DNA from: Actinopolymorpha singaporensis
Lineage (GTDB): Bacteria > Actinomycetota > Actinomycetes > Propionibacteriales > Actinopolymorphaceae
Length of the DNA: 64,000 nt
Assembly (NCBI RefSeq): GCF_900104745.1
Contig: NZ_LT629732.1
Span: 744,001-808,000 of the forward strand
Direction of reading: 5' to 3'
Shown here: positions 33,290-41,933 of the stretch, one piece after another
Numbering within the stretch: position 1 is the first letter of the stretch
Layout: each line of letters starts with the position of its first letter
Notes under the pieces: model-generated
Database searches by the model: none
What the model saw: the letters and a program-made list of their open reading frames with translations, nothing else
Told to the model about the DNA's origin: nothing
Program-made: the position numbers and the translations under genes

Positions 33290-34447
33290 GTGGCCACGGA
33301 CGTGCGGAACCCCTCGGCACCGGCGTCCCACGCACCCGCCGGGACGGAGAACTCGCCGGCACCACCGGCGAAGGCACCGAAGGTGCCCGCCGGAAGGTCT
33401 GTGCCGGCGACCCCGACGATCCTGGCCATCCTGGCCATCCTGGCGACGGCTCTTGCGGCCACCGTGCTCGGTGGACACGTCCCGGTGGTCGGCGCGCCGG
33501 TGGTCGCGCTGGCACTCGGCGTACTTCTTGCCGGTACCTGCCCTCCGGTGGCCCGGCTGCGCCCGCGGCTGGCGCTCCCCGGACGGTGGTGTCTGCAGGC
33601 CGCGGTGGTCGTGCTCGGCACGAGCCTGTCCCTGCGGCAGATCGCCGACACCGGCCTGGCATCGCTGCCGGTGCTGGCGGGAACCCTCGGCGTCGCACTC
33701 GTGGCGACCCCCCTGCTTGGTCGGGCCCTCGGTGTCAACGGCGGCTTGCGCACGCTCGTCGGTGCCGGCACCGCGATCTGCGGCGCGTCGGCGATCGCCG
33801 CCACGGCGGGGGTCGTCGCGGTCACCGAGGCCGAGATCGCGTACGCCGTCGCCACGATCTTCGCGTTCAACATCGCCGCGGTGGTGGTCTTCCCCCTCCT
33901 CGGCCATCTGCTCGACCTGTCCCCGGCGGGCTTCGGCCTGTGGGCCGGCAGCGCGGTCAACGACACTTCCTCGGTCGTGGCGGTGGGGTACGCCTTCGGC
34001 GCGGCCGCCGGAACCCACGCCGTCGTGGTGAAACTGACCCGCACGCTCGCGATCGTCCCGCTCACGCTCGGCCTCGCGTTCGCTCAGGCCCGGGCCTCCC
34101 GGGCCGCCCGGTTCGCGGCAGGGGGTTCCCCGTCGGAGGACGGGACGGCCACCCCTCCTGGCCCGCGAGCCGTTCCCCGCCTGCGGAAGGTGGTGCCAGG
34201 CTTCGTCGTGCTGTTCGTCGTCGCCGCCCTGGCGAACAGCCTTGGGCTGGTGCCCGCCGCCGTCCACCGGCCGCTCGGCCAGGTCGCGGCGTTCCTCGTG
34301 ACGGCGGCCCTCGCGGCCGTCGGCCTGAGCACCCGGTTGGGTGAGCTGCGTACGACCGGCCCCCGGCCGCTGCTCCTCGGTGCACTGCTGTGGGTGTGCG
34401 TCGCCGGCACGGGCCTGGTCCTGCAGGCCGCGACCAACCAGTGGTGA
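33290..34447 (+). CDS. YeiH family putative membrane exporter (UPF0324)
   Basis: A 385-residue membrane protein with about ten hydrophobic segments after a Pro/Ala-rich cytosolic start. Conserved stretches are LRTLVGAGTAICGASAIAATAGVV and GLWAGSAVNDTSSVVAVGYAFG. The family is annotated as putative sulfate exporter; experimental evidence is thin. GTG start chosen because AAGGAG lies 4 nt upstream. Divergent from a LysR regulator that probably controls it. Confidence 0.88.
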   Translation: MATDVRNPSAPASHAPAGTENSPAPPAKAPKVPAGRSVPATPTILAILAILATALAATVLGGHVPVVGAPVVALALGVLLAGTCPPVARLRPRLALPGRWCLQAAVVVLGTSLSLRQIADTGLASLPVLAGTLGVALVATPLLGRALGVNGGLRTLVGAGTAICGASAIAATAGVVAVTEAEIAYAVATIFAFNIAAVVVFPLLGHLLDLSPAGFGLWAGSAVNDTSSVVAVGYAFGAAAGTHAVVVKLTRTLAIVPLTLGLAFAQARASRAARFAAGGSPSEDGTATPPGPRAVPRLRKVVPGFVVLFVVAALANSLGLVPAAVHRPLGQVAAFLVTAALAAVGLSTRLGELRTTGPRPLLLGALLWVCVAGTGLVLQAATNQW

Positions 34448-34620
34448 CCGTTCGAACGTGACCGGCCACTCCGTGACCGGCCCGCCGGAAGGCATCGACA
34501 GCGGTGCACCGAGACGATCATGCTGGATGCGCACGGCGGTGCCGTCGTGCTTCGGCGTGGCCGAAAGCCTAGGGTGTCCCCCGCAGGACCCACCCCCCAA
34601 CTCGCGGCCGGGCATGCCCG

Positions 34621-35577
34621 GTGCGCACGAGAGTCGAGTCGCACATGCTGGTGATCGCCAACAAGGAAGCCGGCAGCACCGAGCCCGAGGCGATCGAACG
34701 GGCGCTGGAGGTGCTCCGCGCCGCCGCCCCGGCCGAACTGGTCTACTGCGAGAGCCGCGACCACCTGCAGGATTGTCTCGACGCGCGCGCCGGCCGGCCC
34801 GTCGTCGTCATCGGTGGCGACGGCTCCCTGCACACCACGGTCTCCGCGCTGTACGCCCGGGGTGAGCTCGCCGACTGCCCGGTCGGCCTGATCCCGCTGG
34901 GCACCGGCAACGATCTCGCCCGTGGGCTGGACCTACCGCTCGACCCGGCGGAGGCGGCCGAGATCGTCCGCTCCGGTTCGCTGCGGACGATGGACCTGAT
35001 CGCCGACGACAACGGCGGCGCGGTCGTCAACGCCGTACATGTCGGTGCCGGCGCCGAGGCCGCCCAGGCGGCGACGCCGCTGAAGCCGCGCCTCGGCCCG
35101 TTGGCGTTCCCCCTGGGCGCCGTCCTCGCCGGCCTGCGTACGAAGGGATGGCGGCTCACCGTGGTGGTGGACGGGCGCACGGTCGCCCGGCCCCGGCGGA
35201 AGACTCTCATGGTGGGGTTGGCGAATGCGCCGAGCATCGCCGGCGGCACCGCCCGGCTCTCGCCGGAAGCAGTCCCCCACGACGGACAGATCGACGTCGT
35301 GGTGTCGCACTCGGTGGGCCGGATGGCCCGGCTGGGATACGCGCTGCACCTGACCCGCGGCCGGCACACCGGACGCGACGACGTCGTGTCGCTTCGAGGG
35401 CGTGAGGTCGTGGTGTCCGGCGAGGAGTTCTTCATCAACGCCGACGGTGAGGTGACCGGGCCGCGGCGGCACTGCTCGTGGCGGGTCGTACCCGGCGCCT
35501 GGCGGATGTACCTCCCGAGCGGCCCGCCGGCCGACCCCGGCGCGGCCGCGGCGGCGGGCGACCGACGAGTCGGCTGA
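34621..35577 (+). CDS. Diacylglycerol/lipid kinase family protein
   Basis: A 318-residue soluble lipid kinase of the DagK/YegS type, expected to phosphorylate a lipid alcohol with ATP. The nucleotide loop GGDGSLHTTVSAL (near residue 62), GTGNDLARGL (near 100) and the C-terminal VSGEEFFINADGE strand are present. Start: GTG 34621 or ATG 34645; neither has a clear ribosome site. The last 20 residues are low-complexity. It converges on the DUF1206 gene with a 99-bp gap. Confidence 0.88.
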   Translation: MRTRVESHMLVIANKEAGSTEPEAIERALEVLRAAAPAELVYCESRDHLQDCLDARAGRPVVVIGGDGSLHTTVSALYARGELADCPVGLIPLGTGNDLARGLDLPLDPAEAAEIVRSGSLRTMDLIADDNGGAVVNAVHVGAGAEAAQAATPLKPRLGPLAFPLGAVLAGLRTKGWRLTVVVDGRTVARPRRKTLMVGLANAPSIAGGTARLSPEAVPHDGQIDVVVSHSVGRMARLGYALHLTRGRHTGRDDVVSLRGREVVVSGEEFFINADGEVTGPRRHCSWRVVPGAWRMYLPSGPPADPGAAAAAGDRRVG

Positions 35578-35676
35578 CCACGAAGCGCTCGAGGGCGGAC
35601 ACGTCGACGGGCGGGTCACTCCACCTGGTGTGGACGTGACCCGCCCGTCGGCGGCTGTCGGCTTGCGCGGTGAAGC

Positions 35677-36516
35677 TCAGCCCCTGCGGAAGCGGGCGTC
35701 GAAGAAGCAGTAGATCCCGTAGGACGCGACGCCGAGCGCGATCAGCCCGAGCAGCACCGGGCCGTAGGGCTGCTTCGCCAGCGTCTGCAGCGCGCCGTCG
35801 AGGCCGGCGGACTTCTTCGCGTCGTACGTCACCGCCGCGGCGAGAACCAGCACGCCGACCAGGGCGTACGCGACACCGACGGCGACGAACCCTGCCTGCC
35901 CGAGCCGGATCACAGTCTTGCGGGTGCCCAGGCTCGCCCGCATGAGGTCGAGGTCCTCCAGGAACTTCTTCTTCCAGCCGTGGTAGGCGAGGTAACCCGC
36001 ACCCGCGATGATGCCGAGCCCGACCAGGCCGACCAGGAGCTGCCCGCCGGGGAGTTCGAGGACCTTCGCGGTGAACGTCTTCTGCGTGCCCCCGGAGCCC
36101 GCGCTGCCACCGGCGGCGATCCTGCCCGCACTGAACGCCAGCGCGCCGAACGCGATCGCCTTCCCGGCACTGCCGAGCCGCCGGGCCGTCCGGCGCTTGT
36201 CGGACGTGGTGTATCCGTATCCGACCCCGGCCTCGGCGAGCTGCCACACCGCCAGCGCGACCAGGCCGATGGTGATCACCCACAGCAGGAGGCCACCGCC
36301 CGGTTGACTCGCCAGCGTCTGCAGCGCTCCCTGTTTGCTGGCGTTGCCGCCACCGCCACCGCTGAACGCGACCTTGGCCGCGAGGTAGGCGAACAGGAGA
36401 TTGACGAGTCCGTACGCGGCGAGTCCGACCCGGCCGAGCAACCTGACCGGTTTGCTGTCAGCGGCCTGCTGGGCCTGCCGGCCCGCGTTCTCACCGCTTC
36501 GTACCTGCGCGTTCAT
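35677..36516 (-). CDS. DUF1206 membrane protein
   Basis: A 279-residue protein made of three repeats of a two-helix membrane unit, each with GRVGLAAYGLVNLL / GSAGKAIAFGALAFS / GQAGFVAVGVAYALVG at the start and a Gly/Gln-rich loop (QGALQTLASQPGG, DGALQTLAKQPYG) between. No function is known. ATG 36516 follows GGGAG; a GTG 12 nt upstream is the alternative. Its upstream region carries a fivefold 15-bp repeat. Confidence 0.87.
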   Translation of the reverse strand: MNAQVRSGENAGRQAQQAADSKPVRLLGRVGLAAYGLVNLLFAYLAAKVAFSGGGGGNASKQGALQTLASQPGGGLLLWVITIGLVALAVWQLAEAGVGYGYTTSDKRRTARRLGSAGKAIAFGALAFSAGRIAAGGSAGSGGTQKTFTAKVLELPGGQLLVGLVGLGIIAGAGYLAYHGWKKKFLEDLDLMRASLGTRKTVIRLGQAGFVAVGVAYALVGVLVLAAAVTYDAKKSAGLDGALQTLAKQPYGPVLLGLIALGVASYGIYCFFDARFRRG

Positions 36517-36550
36517 CCGCGCTCCCACCCCTTGTCCTCTTGTCCATGAG

Positions 36551-36625
36551 CATGTCGTCCGGGCTCAGGTCTTCCGGGCACAGGTCTTCCGGGCACAGGT
36601 CTTCCGGGCTCAGGTCTTCCGGGCA
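36551..36625. repeat. 15-bp tandem repeat (five units) upstream of DUF1206
   Basis: Four nearly identical units CAGGTCTTCCGGGC(A/T) at 36566-36625, preceded by a diverged copy at 36551-36565. All units are in phase and adjacent, 35 bp upstream of the DUF1206 start. On the minus strand they would read (C/S)PEDL pentapeptides, but no gene supports that frame. The rest of 36517-36761 shows nothing further. Confidence 0.85.
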
Positions 36626-36761
36626 ACAGGCTGCCAGGGCACCTCCCCTGGGCCGCGGCTGTGCCCGGACAGAAGCGAGTGCCCGGGCAGAGACCTGCCC
36701 GGGCACGGGCTTCCGGGGACGCCGGCCTCCTGGGCCTCGTCCCGAAAGATGAGGCGAGGGG

Positions 36762-36998
36762 TCAGACGGCGGGCGGCCCGTCGTCGTACACCCGGCGCTC
36801 CTCGACCCGAGTGGCCGGAGCCGCGGCACGCCGACGGCGCGGGCCCCAGATCAGCGCGGTCATGATCAGGCCGATCACGCCGACGACCATCAGGATCCAC
36901 CCGATGACGGAGATGTCGAGTCCGGAAATGCTGAAGTTGACCGCGAACGCCAGAATGGCACCCACCGCGATGAGAAGAATGCTCGCACCGATACCCAT
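36762..36998 (-). CDS. DUF6458 small membrane protein
   Basis: A 78-residue protein with two membrane helices (residues 4-22 and 30-50) separated by the short loop FSISGLDIS, and a basic cytosolic tail (RRRRAAAPATRVEERRV). The start MGIGASILLIAVGAIL is typical of the family. Function unknown. GAGGTGG lies 6 nt before the ATG; open sequence further upstream in the frame is not part of the family. Confidence 0.85.
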   Translation of the reverse strand: MGIGASILLIAVGAILAFAVNFSISGLDISVIGWILMVVGVIGLIMTALIWGPRRRRAAAPATRVEERRVYDDGPPAV

Positions 36999-37183
36999 AC
37001 GTACCACCTCGTGGCTGGGAATAACTGGATCTGGTTGTCCCCCCGATTGGAATACCGTCGGCAAACCATAGGCCAATTCAGAAGTCGGCGCGACCGGTCG
37101 CCATCCCGGCGTGGTGAGCGGCCGGCCGAACCGGGAACCGACCGGGATCCCGCCGGGGATTCCCCCGGGCACCCCACATGAGA

Positions 37184-37218
37184 ACGGGTGTCCCACGCCG
37201 ACGGCGCGGGACACCCGT
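37184..37218 (-). terminator. Terminator hairpin after csbD-like gene
   Basis: Perfect 11-bp arms ACGGGTGTCCC (37184-37194) and GGGACACCCGT (37208-37218), with an inner CGCC/GGCG stem, begin 36 nt after the CsbD stop in its direction of transcription. Confidence 0.65.
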
Positions 37219-37253
37219 CAGGTTACGTAGAGACGCGATCCGACTGTGCGGCG

Positions 37254-37466
37254 TCACTTGTCCTTGTCGAACGCCTTCTTCGCGGAGTCCTTCACGTCCT
37301 CCGCGGCGTCACCAACCTTGTCGCCGGCGCGCTTGACGCCCGCCTGCGCCTGGTCGGCGCGGCCCTCGTCACGCAGCTGGTCATCGCCAGTGGCTTCGCC
37401 GGCCTTCACCTTGGCCTTGCCCTTGGCGCCCTCTGCCTTGTGCTTCATCTTGTCGCCTGCAGCCAT
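37254..37466 (-). CDS. CsbD-like general stress protein
   Basis: A 70-residue, Lys/Ala/Asp-rich hydrophilic helical protein of the CsbD family: KMKHKAEGAKGKAKVKAGEATGD followed by the repeat AGVKRAGDKVGDAAEDVKDS. CsbD proteins are induced in stationary phase and stress under alternative sigma factors; their activity is unknown. ATG preceded by GGGAG. A possible sigma-B-type promoter lies about 70 nt upstream and a strong hairpin follows. Confidence 0.88.
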   Translation of the reverse strand: MAAGDKMKHKAEGAKGKAKVKAGEATGDDQLRDEGRADQAQAGVKRAGDKVGDAAEDVKDSAKKAFDKDK

Positions 37467-37534
37467 TACGGAAGTCTCCCTTCCTGTGGCGCGGCCATCG
37501 GATGGTGCCGACCGCGCGGCCTCACTCACAGCAG

Positions 37535-37560
37535 ATACCCAAGATCGCCTCCTTGGCAAC
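37535..37560 (-). promoter_or_regulatory. Possible sigma-B-type promoter of the csbD-like gene
   Basis: On the minus strand GTTG (37560-37557), a 16-nt spacer and GGGTAT (37540-37535) match the loose GNNT-N14-16-GGGTAT/C stress-sigma pattern, about 70 nt before the ATG. Confidence 0.4.
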
Positions 37561-37667
37561 CGGTCACGCCGACTTTGTGAAATTCCGAACAACCCTGGGC
37601 GGCCCGCAACGCGGACTTGACACCTGGACCCGCCTAAGGTGTCGCGAAACCACACTTCGGGGAAACC

Positions 37668-38148
37668 ATGACCGAGCCACGAGCCGCCACCTCGTCCGAG
37701 ACCGGAGCCCCGGCCGCCGGGTTGACCCGAGCGGAGATACGCGGGCGCGCCGTGTGCACCGCCCTGATGGCGTTCTTCGCGCTCGTCTGGACGGCCTGGG
37801 GACTGTCCACCGCCGTACCGCCCGCGATTCAGACCTGCGGGCGCGTCGTCGGTGTCCGCCGTTCTCGGCCGCACCGGCCGTCCCGAGGTCATCGCGCCGG
37901 TGGTCTGCCTCGGTGTCGGCATTCACTTCTTCCCGGTATGCAGGCTGTTCGCCGTACCGCTCTACGACGCCACCGGGCTGGCGTTGTGCGCGATCGCGGT
38001 CGCCACCGCGATCGCGGCACCGTTGTCCGGCAACGCCGCCCTGTGGACGCTGCTCCCCGGCGTGGGTGCTGCGATCACGTTGTACGCCACCGGCGCGCTC
38101 CTGCTACGCCCCTCCTACCTTCGCGGTCCGGCTCGGCCGACCCACTGA
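37668..38148 (+). pseudogene. Broken small membrane protein gene
   Basis: Two frames together resemble one integral membrane protein. The first (from ATG 37668) encodes a cytosolic start and one membrane helix (CTALMAFFALVWTAWGLSTAV) and then turns into non-protein-like Arg-rich sequence near 37835. The second frame (+1) supplies VLGRTGRPEVIAPVVCLGVG and three more hydrophobic segments to the stop at 38148. The break lies between about 37830 and 37852. From memory of similar actinobacterial proteins, a middle loop and helix also seem to be missing, suggesting deletion plus frameshift. A sequencing error could produce the frameshift alone. Confidence 0.55.
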
Positions 38149-38181
38149 CCAGCCTGCGCAGCCCCTGGACGCCCGCCCACG

Positions 38182-40359
38182 TCAGGTGTGCCGGTCGGGG
38201 TTGGTCCAGTGCCACGTCTCCGGGTCGTACACCGCGGGCGTGGGATGGCTCCACGGCCCGGCGAAGCCGTTCAGCGCGAGGTTCTCCCGTCGCGGCACGT
38301 TGCGCAGGTCCTTGTGCGCAAGGATCGGCACCGGGGTGTTGGCCACCGGCCCGATGAAGAACGGGCCGTCGGTCACGTGGATCTTCACCATCTCCCACAC
38401 CAGCCGGTAGCGGCGAAGGGCGTCCGGCTCGACCTTCGCCCGGTCGTGCAGCTCCCACAGCCGCGCGATCGGTCCACCCTTCTCCGGTTCCACGCTCGGC
38501 GGCTTCCGCTCGTACGGGTCGGTGTTCTTCACCTTCGCCGCCTCGGGCGTGTTGCGGATCGCGTGGTAGTTGGCGTGCAGCGGTGCCCACCAGTCCGCGA
38601 AGCCTGCAAGGGGTATGAGCACCTGCGGCTCGACCAGGATCTCGTGGATACCGCCGCCGTTCTCCCAGGCCGTGGTGGTCATCAGTTCACCGGCCTGCCA
38701 CCGGATCGAGAACGCGTCGGGCGCGACGGGGTTCTGCTTCACCGCGATGCCGATCGCGCGCCAGTCTCGTTCCAGCATGGCGTTCTTGTGGATGTGTTCG
38801 GGCGAGGTGCCCGCAGGATAGTCCAGCCGTACGACGAGTTTTCCGCCGTCCGGGAGCTCGCGCAGGCCGTCGCCGTCACGGTCGACGACGCCGAGGTCGT
38901 CCAGGATCGCCTTCGCCTTCTTCGGATCGTGCCGTACGTAGCTGTCCCGCCAGCCGGCGTAGGCCCGCCTGGCCCGCGCGCTGCCCTGCAGGTCGATCGC
39001 CTTGGGGCTGTAGGTGCCGGTGGTGAGCTCGCCGGTGTTGAAGTAGATCGCCTTACGGGCATCGGCCCTGTTGAAGGCGTACGACAGCGCCTGGCGGAAC
39101 TTCGGCTCCCGGATCAGCGGCCGGAGTTTGTCGTCCTTGTAGTCGTAGTTGAAGAAGAAGATCGAGCCCGTGCCCGAACCCCCGTCCCACAACAGCACTT
39201 CCAGGCCGGTGCGGCCCTGCGTCTGCTTCAGCCCGGACACGTCGCCCAGGGTCAGCGACAGGAACGGCCCGTGCGCGTGGTCGAGTTTTCCCTGCTGTAG
39301 TTGGAGTTTGGTGACCTCGACGTCCTGGACCGCGGTGATCGTCACCGTGTCGAGGTACGGCAGCTGGTTGCCGGCGGTGTCGACACACCAGTAGTAGGGG
39401 TTGCGTTCCCACACGGCGCTGCGACCCTCGCGGTAGGAGCGCACCTTCCAGCCGTTCATCGTCGGGCAGTCCGGGTTGGTGCCGTAGTCACGGAGCCGGT
39501 CGAACTTCCCGCCGGCGGCCGCCCAGTCGGCGCCGACCTTCGGGTTGTAGCGCGGGTGGTACTCCGCGAGGTAGTGCTTGGGCGCCATCCAGGCCGGCCC
39601 GACGTTGCCGTTCACCCAGCGGGCGAGGTGGAACGGCGTGAGCGGGGCAGGTGTGGTGAACCGCAGCACCAGCGTGTGCGGGTCGGGCGCGGACATCTTC
39701 ACGAGTTCGCCGTCCGCGCCCTTGGTCTCGTCCGGCGGGGCCTCGGAGTGGTCCTTGTTCAGGACCATGTCCTCCCACCAGAACATGATGTCCGCCGTCG
39801 ACCACGGCTTGCCGTCGGACCAGCGAAGCCCCTTGCGGAAGTGGAAGGTCCACTCCGAGGCGTCGGCGTTGGAGTCCCACTCCTGCACGAGTCCGGGGCC
39901 CACGTCGCGGCCGTCGTTCAGCCAGCGCAGGAGGGAATGGCCGTACATGTACTCCTTGTTGGAGGCCCCGGCCGGGTCGGTGGTCGGCATCCGCAGGTTG
40001 CCGCCGTACTTGCCGGGCGTCACCCACCGGTGGGGTACGACGTACGGCGAGTCGGGCAGCCGCTCGGCGACCGCCGGCAGGCTGCCCGCCTTCACCTGCG
40101 CGGCCAGGTCGGGCGCCTCGGCGAACTTCGCCGGTGGCTTGAGCGGCGTGGTCACCGAACCCTTTCGGCTCACCCGGCCGGACTTCGCGGCGTCCTTCGC
40201 GGCGTTCTTCGTCCCGCCCTTCCCGCCCTCTCTCCCGCCACCTTCGTCGTTCCCGCCGCCGGTGGAGCACGCCGACAGGGTGGCCACGGCAGCCGTCGCG
40301 GACGCCAGCAGGAAAGTACGACGGTCAACACGCTTCAGGGGGTTCGCGTCTGGGTTCAC
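38182..40359 (-). CDS. ABC transporter substrate-binding lipoprotein, family 5 (oligopeptide/nickel type)
   Basis: A 725-residue extracellular solute-binding protein, longer than usual (about 500-600). The signal has a twin-arginine pair (VDRRTFLLAS, R13-R14) and lipobox LSAC (C31), followed by a Gly/Lys-rich linker. The SBP_bac_5 domain includes WTFHFRKGLRWSDGKPWSTADIMFWWEDM and KFRQALSYAFNRADA. No permease or ATPase gene is adjacent, so the rest of the transporter is elsewhere or absent. I chose GTG 40359 because it opens the signal peptide and a TAGCGT element lies 7 nt upstream. Confidence 0.88.
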   Translation of the reverse strand: MNPDANPLKRVDRRTFLLASATAAVATLSACSTGGGNDEGGGREGGKGGTKNAAKDAAKSGRVSRKGSVTTPLKPPAKFAEAPDLAAQVKAGSLPAVAERLPDSPYVVPHRWVTPGKYGGNLRMPTTDPAGASNKEYMYGHSLLRWLNDGRDVGPGLVQEWDSNADASEWTFHFRKGLRWSDGKPWSTADIMFWWEDMVLNKDHSEAPPDETKGADGELVKMSAPDPHTLVLRFTTPAPLTPFHLARWVNGNVGPAWMAPKHYLAEYHPRYNPKVGADWAAAGGKFDRLRDYGTNPDCPTMNGWKVRSYREGRSAVWERNPYYWCVDTAGNQLPYLDTVTITAVQDVEVTKLQLQQGKLDHAHGPFLSLTLGDVSGLKQTQGRTGLEVLLWDGGSGTGSIFFFNYDYKDDKLRPLIREPKFRQALSYAFNRADARKAIYFNTGELTTGTYSPKAIDLQGSARARRAYAGWRDSYVRHDPKKAKAILDDLGVVDRDGDGLRELPDGGKLVVRLDYPAGTSPEHIHKNAMLERDWRAIGIAVKQNPVAPDAFSIRWQAGELMTTTAWENGGGIHEILVEPQVLIPLAGFADWWAPLHANYHAIRNTPEAAKVKNTDPYERKPPSVEPEKGGPIARLWELHDRAKVEPDALRRYRLVWEMVKIHVTDGPFFIGPVANTPVPILAHKDLRNVPRRENLALNGFAGPWSHPTPAVYDPETWHWTNPDRHT

Positions 40360-40366
40360 AGCCCGG

Positions 40367-40372
40367 ACGCTA
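40367..40372 (-). promoter_or_regulatory. -10 element of the orphan solute-binding protein gene
   Basis: TAGCGT on the minus strand ends 7 nt before the GTG at 40359; there is no ribosome site, pointing to a leaderless transcript. Confidence 0.4.
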
Positions 40373-40456
40373 GGCGGTCGGCCCGGGCGCGCGCGTTCGT
40401 GAACGGCGGGTGAAACGTACACGAACACCCGAACGGCCGAGGGTGGTCCGGCGCGC

Positions 40457-41815
40457 CTACCCGGGCAGCCCTGCCGGGTGCAGGATCGCCACGCACTCCA
40501 CGTGGTGGGTCATCGGGAACGCGTCGAAGGCCCGCAGGCCGGTCAGCTCCCAGCCGTGCTCGGCGAAGTAGCCGAGGTCGCGGGCCAGCGTGGCCGGGTC
40601 GCAGGAGACGTAGGCGATCGCCCGGCCGGCGAGCCCCGCCACCTGGCGTACGACATCGGCACCGACCCCGGCGCGCGGCGGGTCGAGCACCACCAGGTCG
40701 GCCTGGTCGAGGCGGCCGAGCACCTCGTCGACGCGGCCCTGCTCGACCAGGGCGTTGGGCAGATCGCGCAGGTTGTGCCGGGCGTCGCGAACCGCGAGCG
40801 CGTTCTCCTCCACACCGACCAGCGCGGCGTACGGTCCGGCCGAGTCGGCGAGCGCGCCGAGGAACAGCCCGACACCGCAGTAGAGATCGAGGACCGACTC
40901 GTCCGTACGTGGTGCCAGGCCCGTGAGCACCGCGTCCGCGAGCGCCTGCGCGGCGCCCGGGTGGACCTGCCAGAATCCCGCGCCGCTGACCTGCCACGTC
41001 CGCCCGGCGGCGACCTCGCGCACGTACGGCAGACCAGGACCCGGCCGGGGATCGCCGTGCAGGACCCGCACGGCGGCGGCCAACCGGGGTACGCGGACCC
41101 GCGTCCTCGCACCGCGCCCGGACACCGCCACCACCCGGTCGCCGGTGGCGGCCGAGGCGATGCCCTCCACCCTCGCGGCACCGGGCCAGCGCCGCCGCTC
41201 GATGCCGAGGCGTTCCACCTCGGGGTGGGCGATCAGGCACTCGTCGACAGGCTCGATGTCGTGCGACCGGTGCCGACGGAACCCGATGGCACCGTCCCGG
41301 CGTACCGCGAACTGCACCCTGGTCCGCCAGCCGAGCCCGTCGTCGGCATCCTCCGCAGGCGTTTCGTCGTGCCCGGCGGGGATCGGCAGCGCCTCCACCT
41401 CGACCGAACGCTCGATCCCGGCGATCCGGCGAAGCTGGTCCTCGACCACCGCGGCCTTCAGCCGGCGCTGGGCGGGCAGAGTCGCGTGCTGCCAGTCGCA
41501 GCCGCCACACCGGCCCGGGCCGGCGAACGGGCACGGCGGCGTCACCCGGTCCGGCGACGCGGCCAGCACCTCGATCGCGTCCGCCCGCAGCAGGCGCGCG
41601 GTCTCCTCCACCACGTGGGCCCGGACACGTTCGCCGGGCAGCGTGTGCCGGACGAACACGACCTTTCCCCCGTGGTGGGCCACACACCAGCCGCCGTGGG
41701 CGACCGGGCCGATCTCGAGTTCGAGGACCGTGCCGACGAGATCATGCACGTCGCCGGCTTCGGCTCGGGCACCGGTGCGGGCTGGGCTGCGGCTGCCCTC
41801 GTCACTGTCGTTCAT
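40457..41815 (-). CDS. 23S rRNA/tRNA uracil-C5 methyltransferase (RumA/TrmA family)
   Basis: SAM-dependent RNA methyltransferase of 452 residues. An N-terminal TRAM beta-barrel (about 27-85) is followed by a [4Fe-4S] cysteine cluster (CPFAGPGRCGGCDWQH), an RNA-binding middle part, and the catalytic domain with LDLYCGVGLFLG, LDPPRAG and the nucleophile/base segment VSCDPATLARDL. The exact uridine modified cannot be told from sequence. It has an acidic disordered start. Confidence 0.92.
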   Translation of the reverse strand: MNDSDEGSRSPARTGARAEAGDVHDLVGTVLELEIGPVAHGGWCVAHHGGKVVFVRHTLPGERVRAHVVEETARLLRADAIEVLAASPDRVTPPCPFAGPGRCGGCDWQHATLPAQRRLKAAVVEDQLRRIAGIERSVEVEALPIPAGHDETPAEDADDGLGWRTRVQFAVRRDGAIGFRRHRSHDIEPVDECLIAHPEVERLGIERRRWPGAARVEGIASAATGDRVVAVSGRGARTRVRVPRLAAAVRVLHGDPRPGPGLPYVREVAAGRTWQVSGAGFWQVHPGAAQALADAVLTGLAPRTDESVLDLYCGVGLFLGALADSAGPYAALVGVEENALAVRDARHNLRDLPNALVEQGRVDEVLGRLDQADLVVLDPPRAGVGADVVRQVAGLAGRAIAYVSCDPATLARDLGYFAEHGWELTGLRAFDAFPMTHHVECVAILHPAGLPG

Positions 41816-41933
41816 ATCGGGTCGAGTCTGTCAGCCTCCCCGCGTGCCGCACCGGCGACCTTCTCCCGGCGGCCCTGAACCGCCGCGCGGACCCCTAGGC
41901 TCGGTGCCGGACGCACCGCCCCGAGGAGGCCCG

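Noticed and set aside
36551-36625. CRISPR-like array
   Set aside because: 15-bp units with no spacers and no cas genes; a simple tandem repeat.
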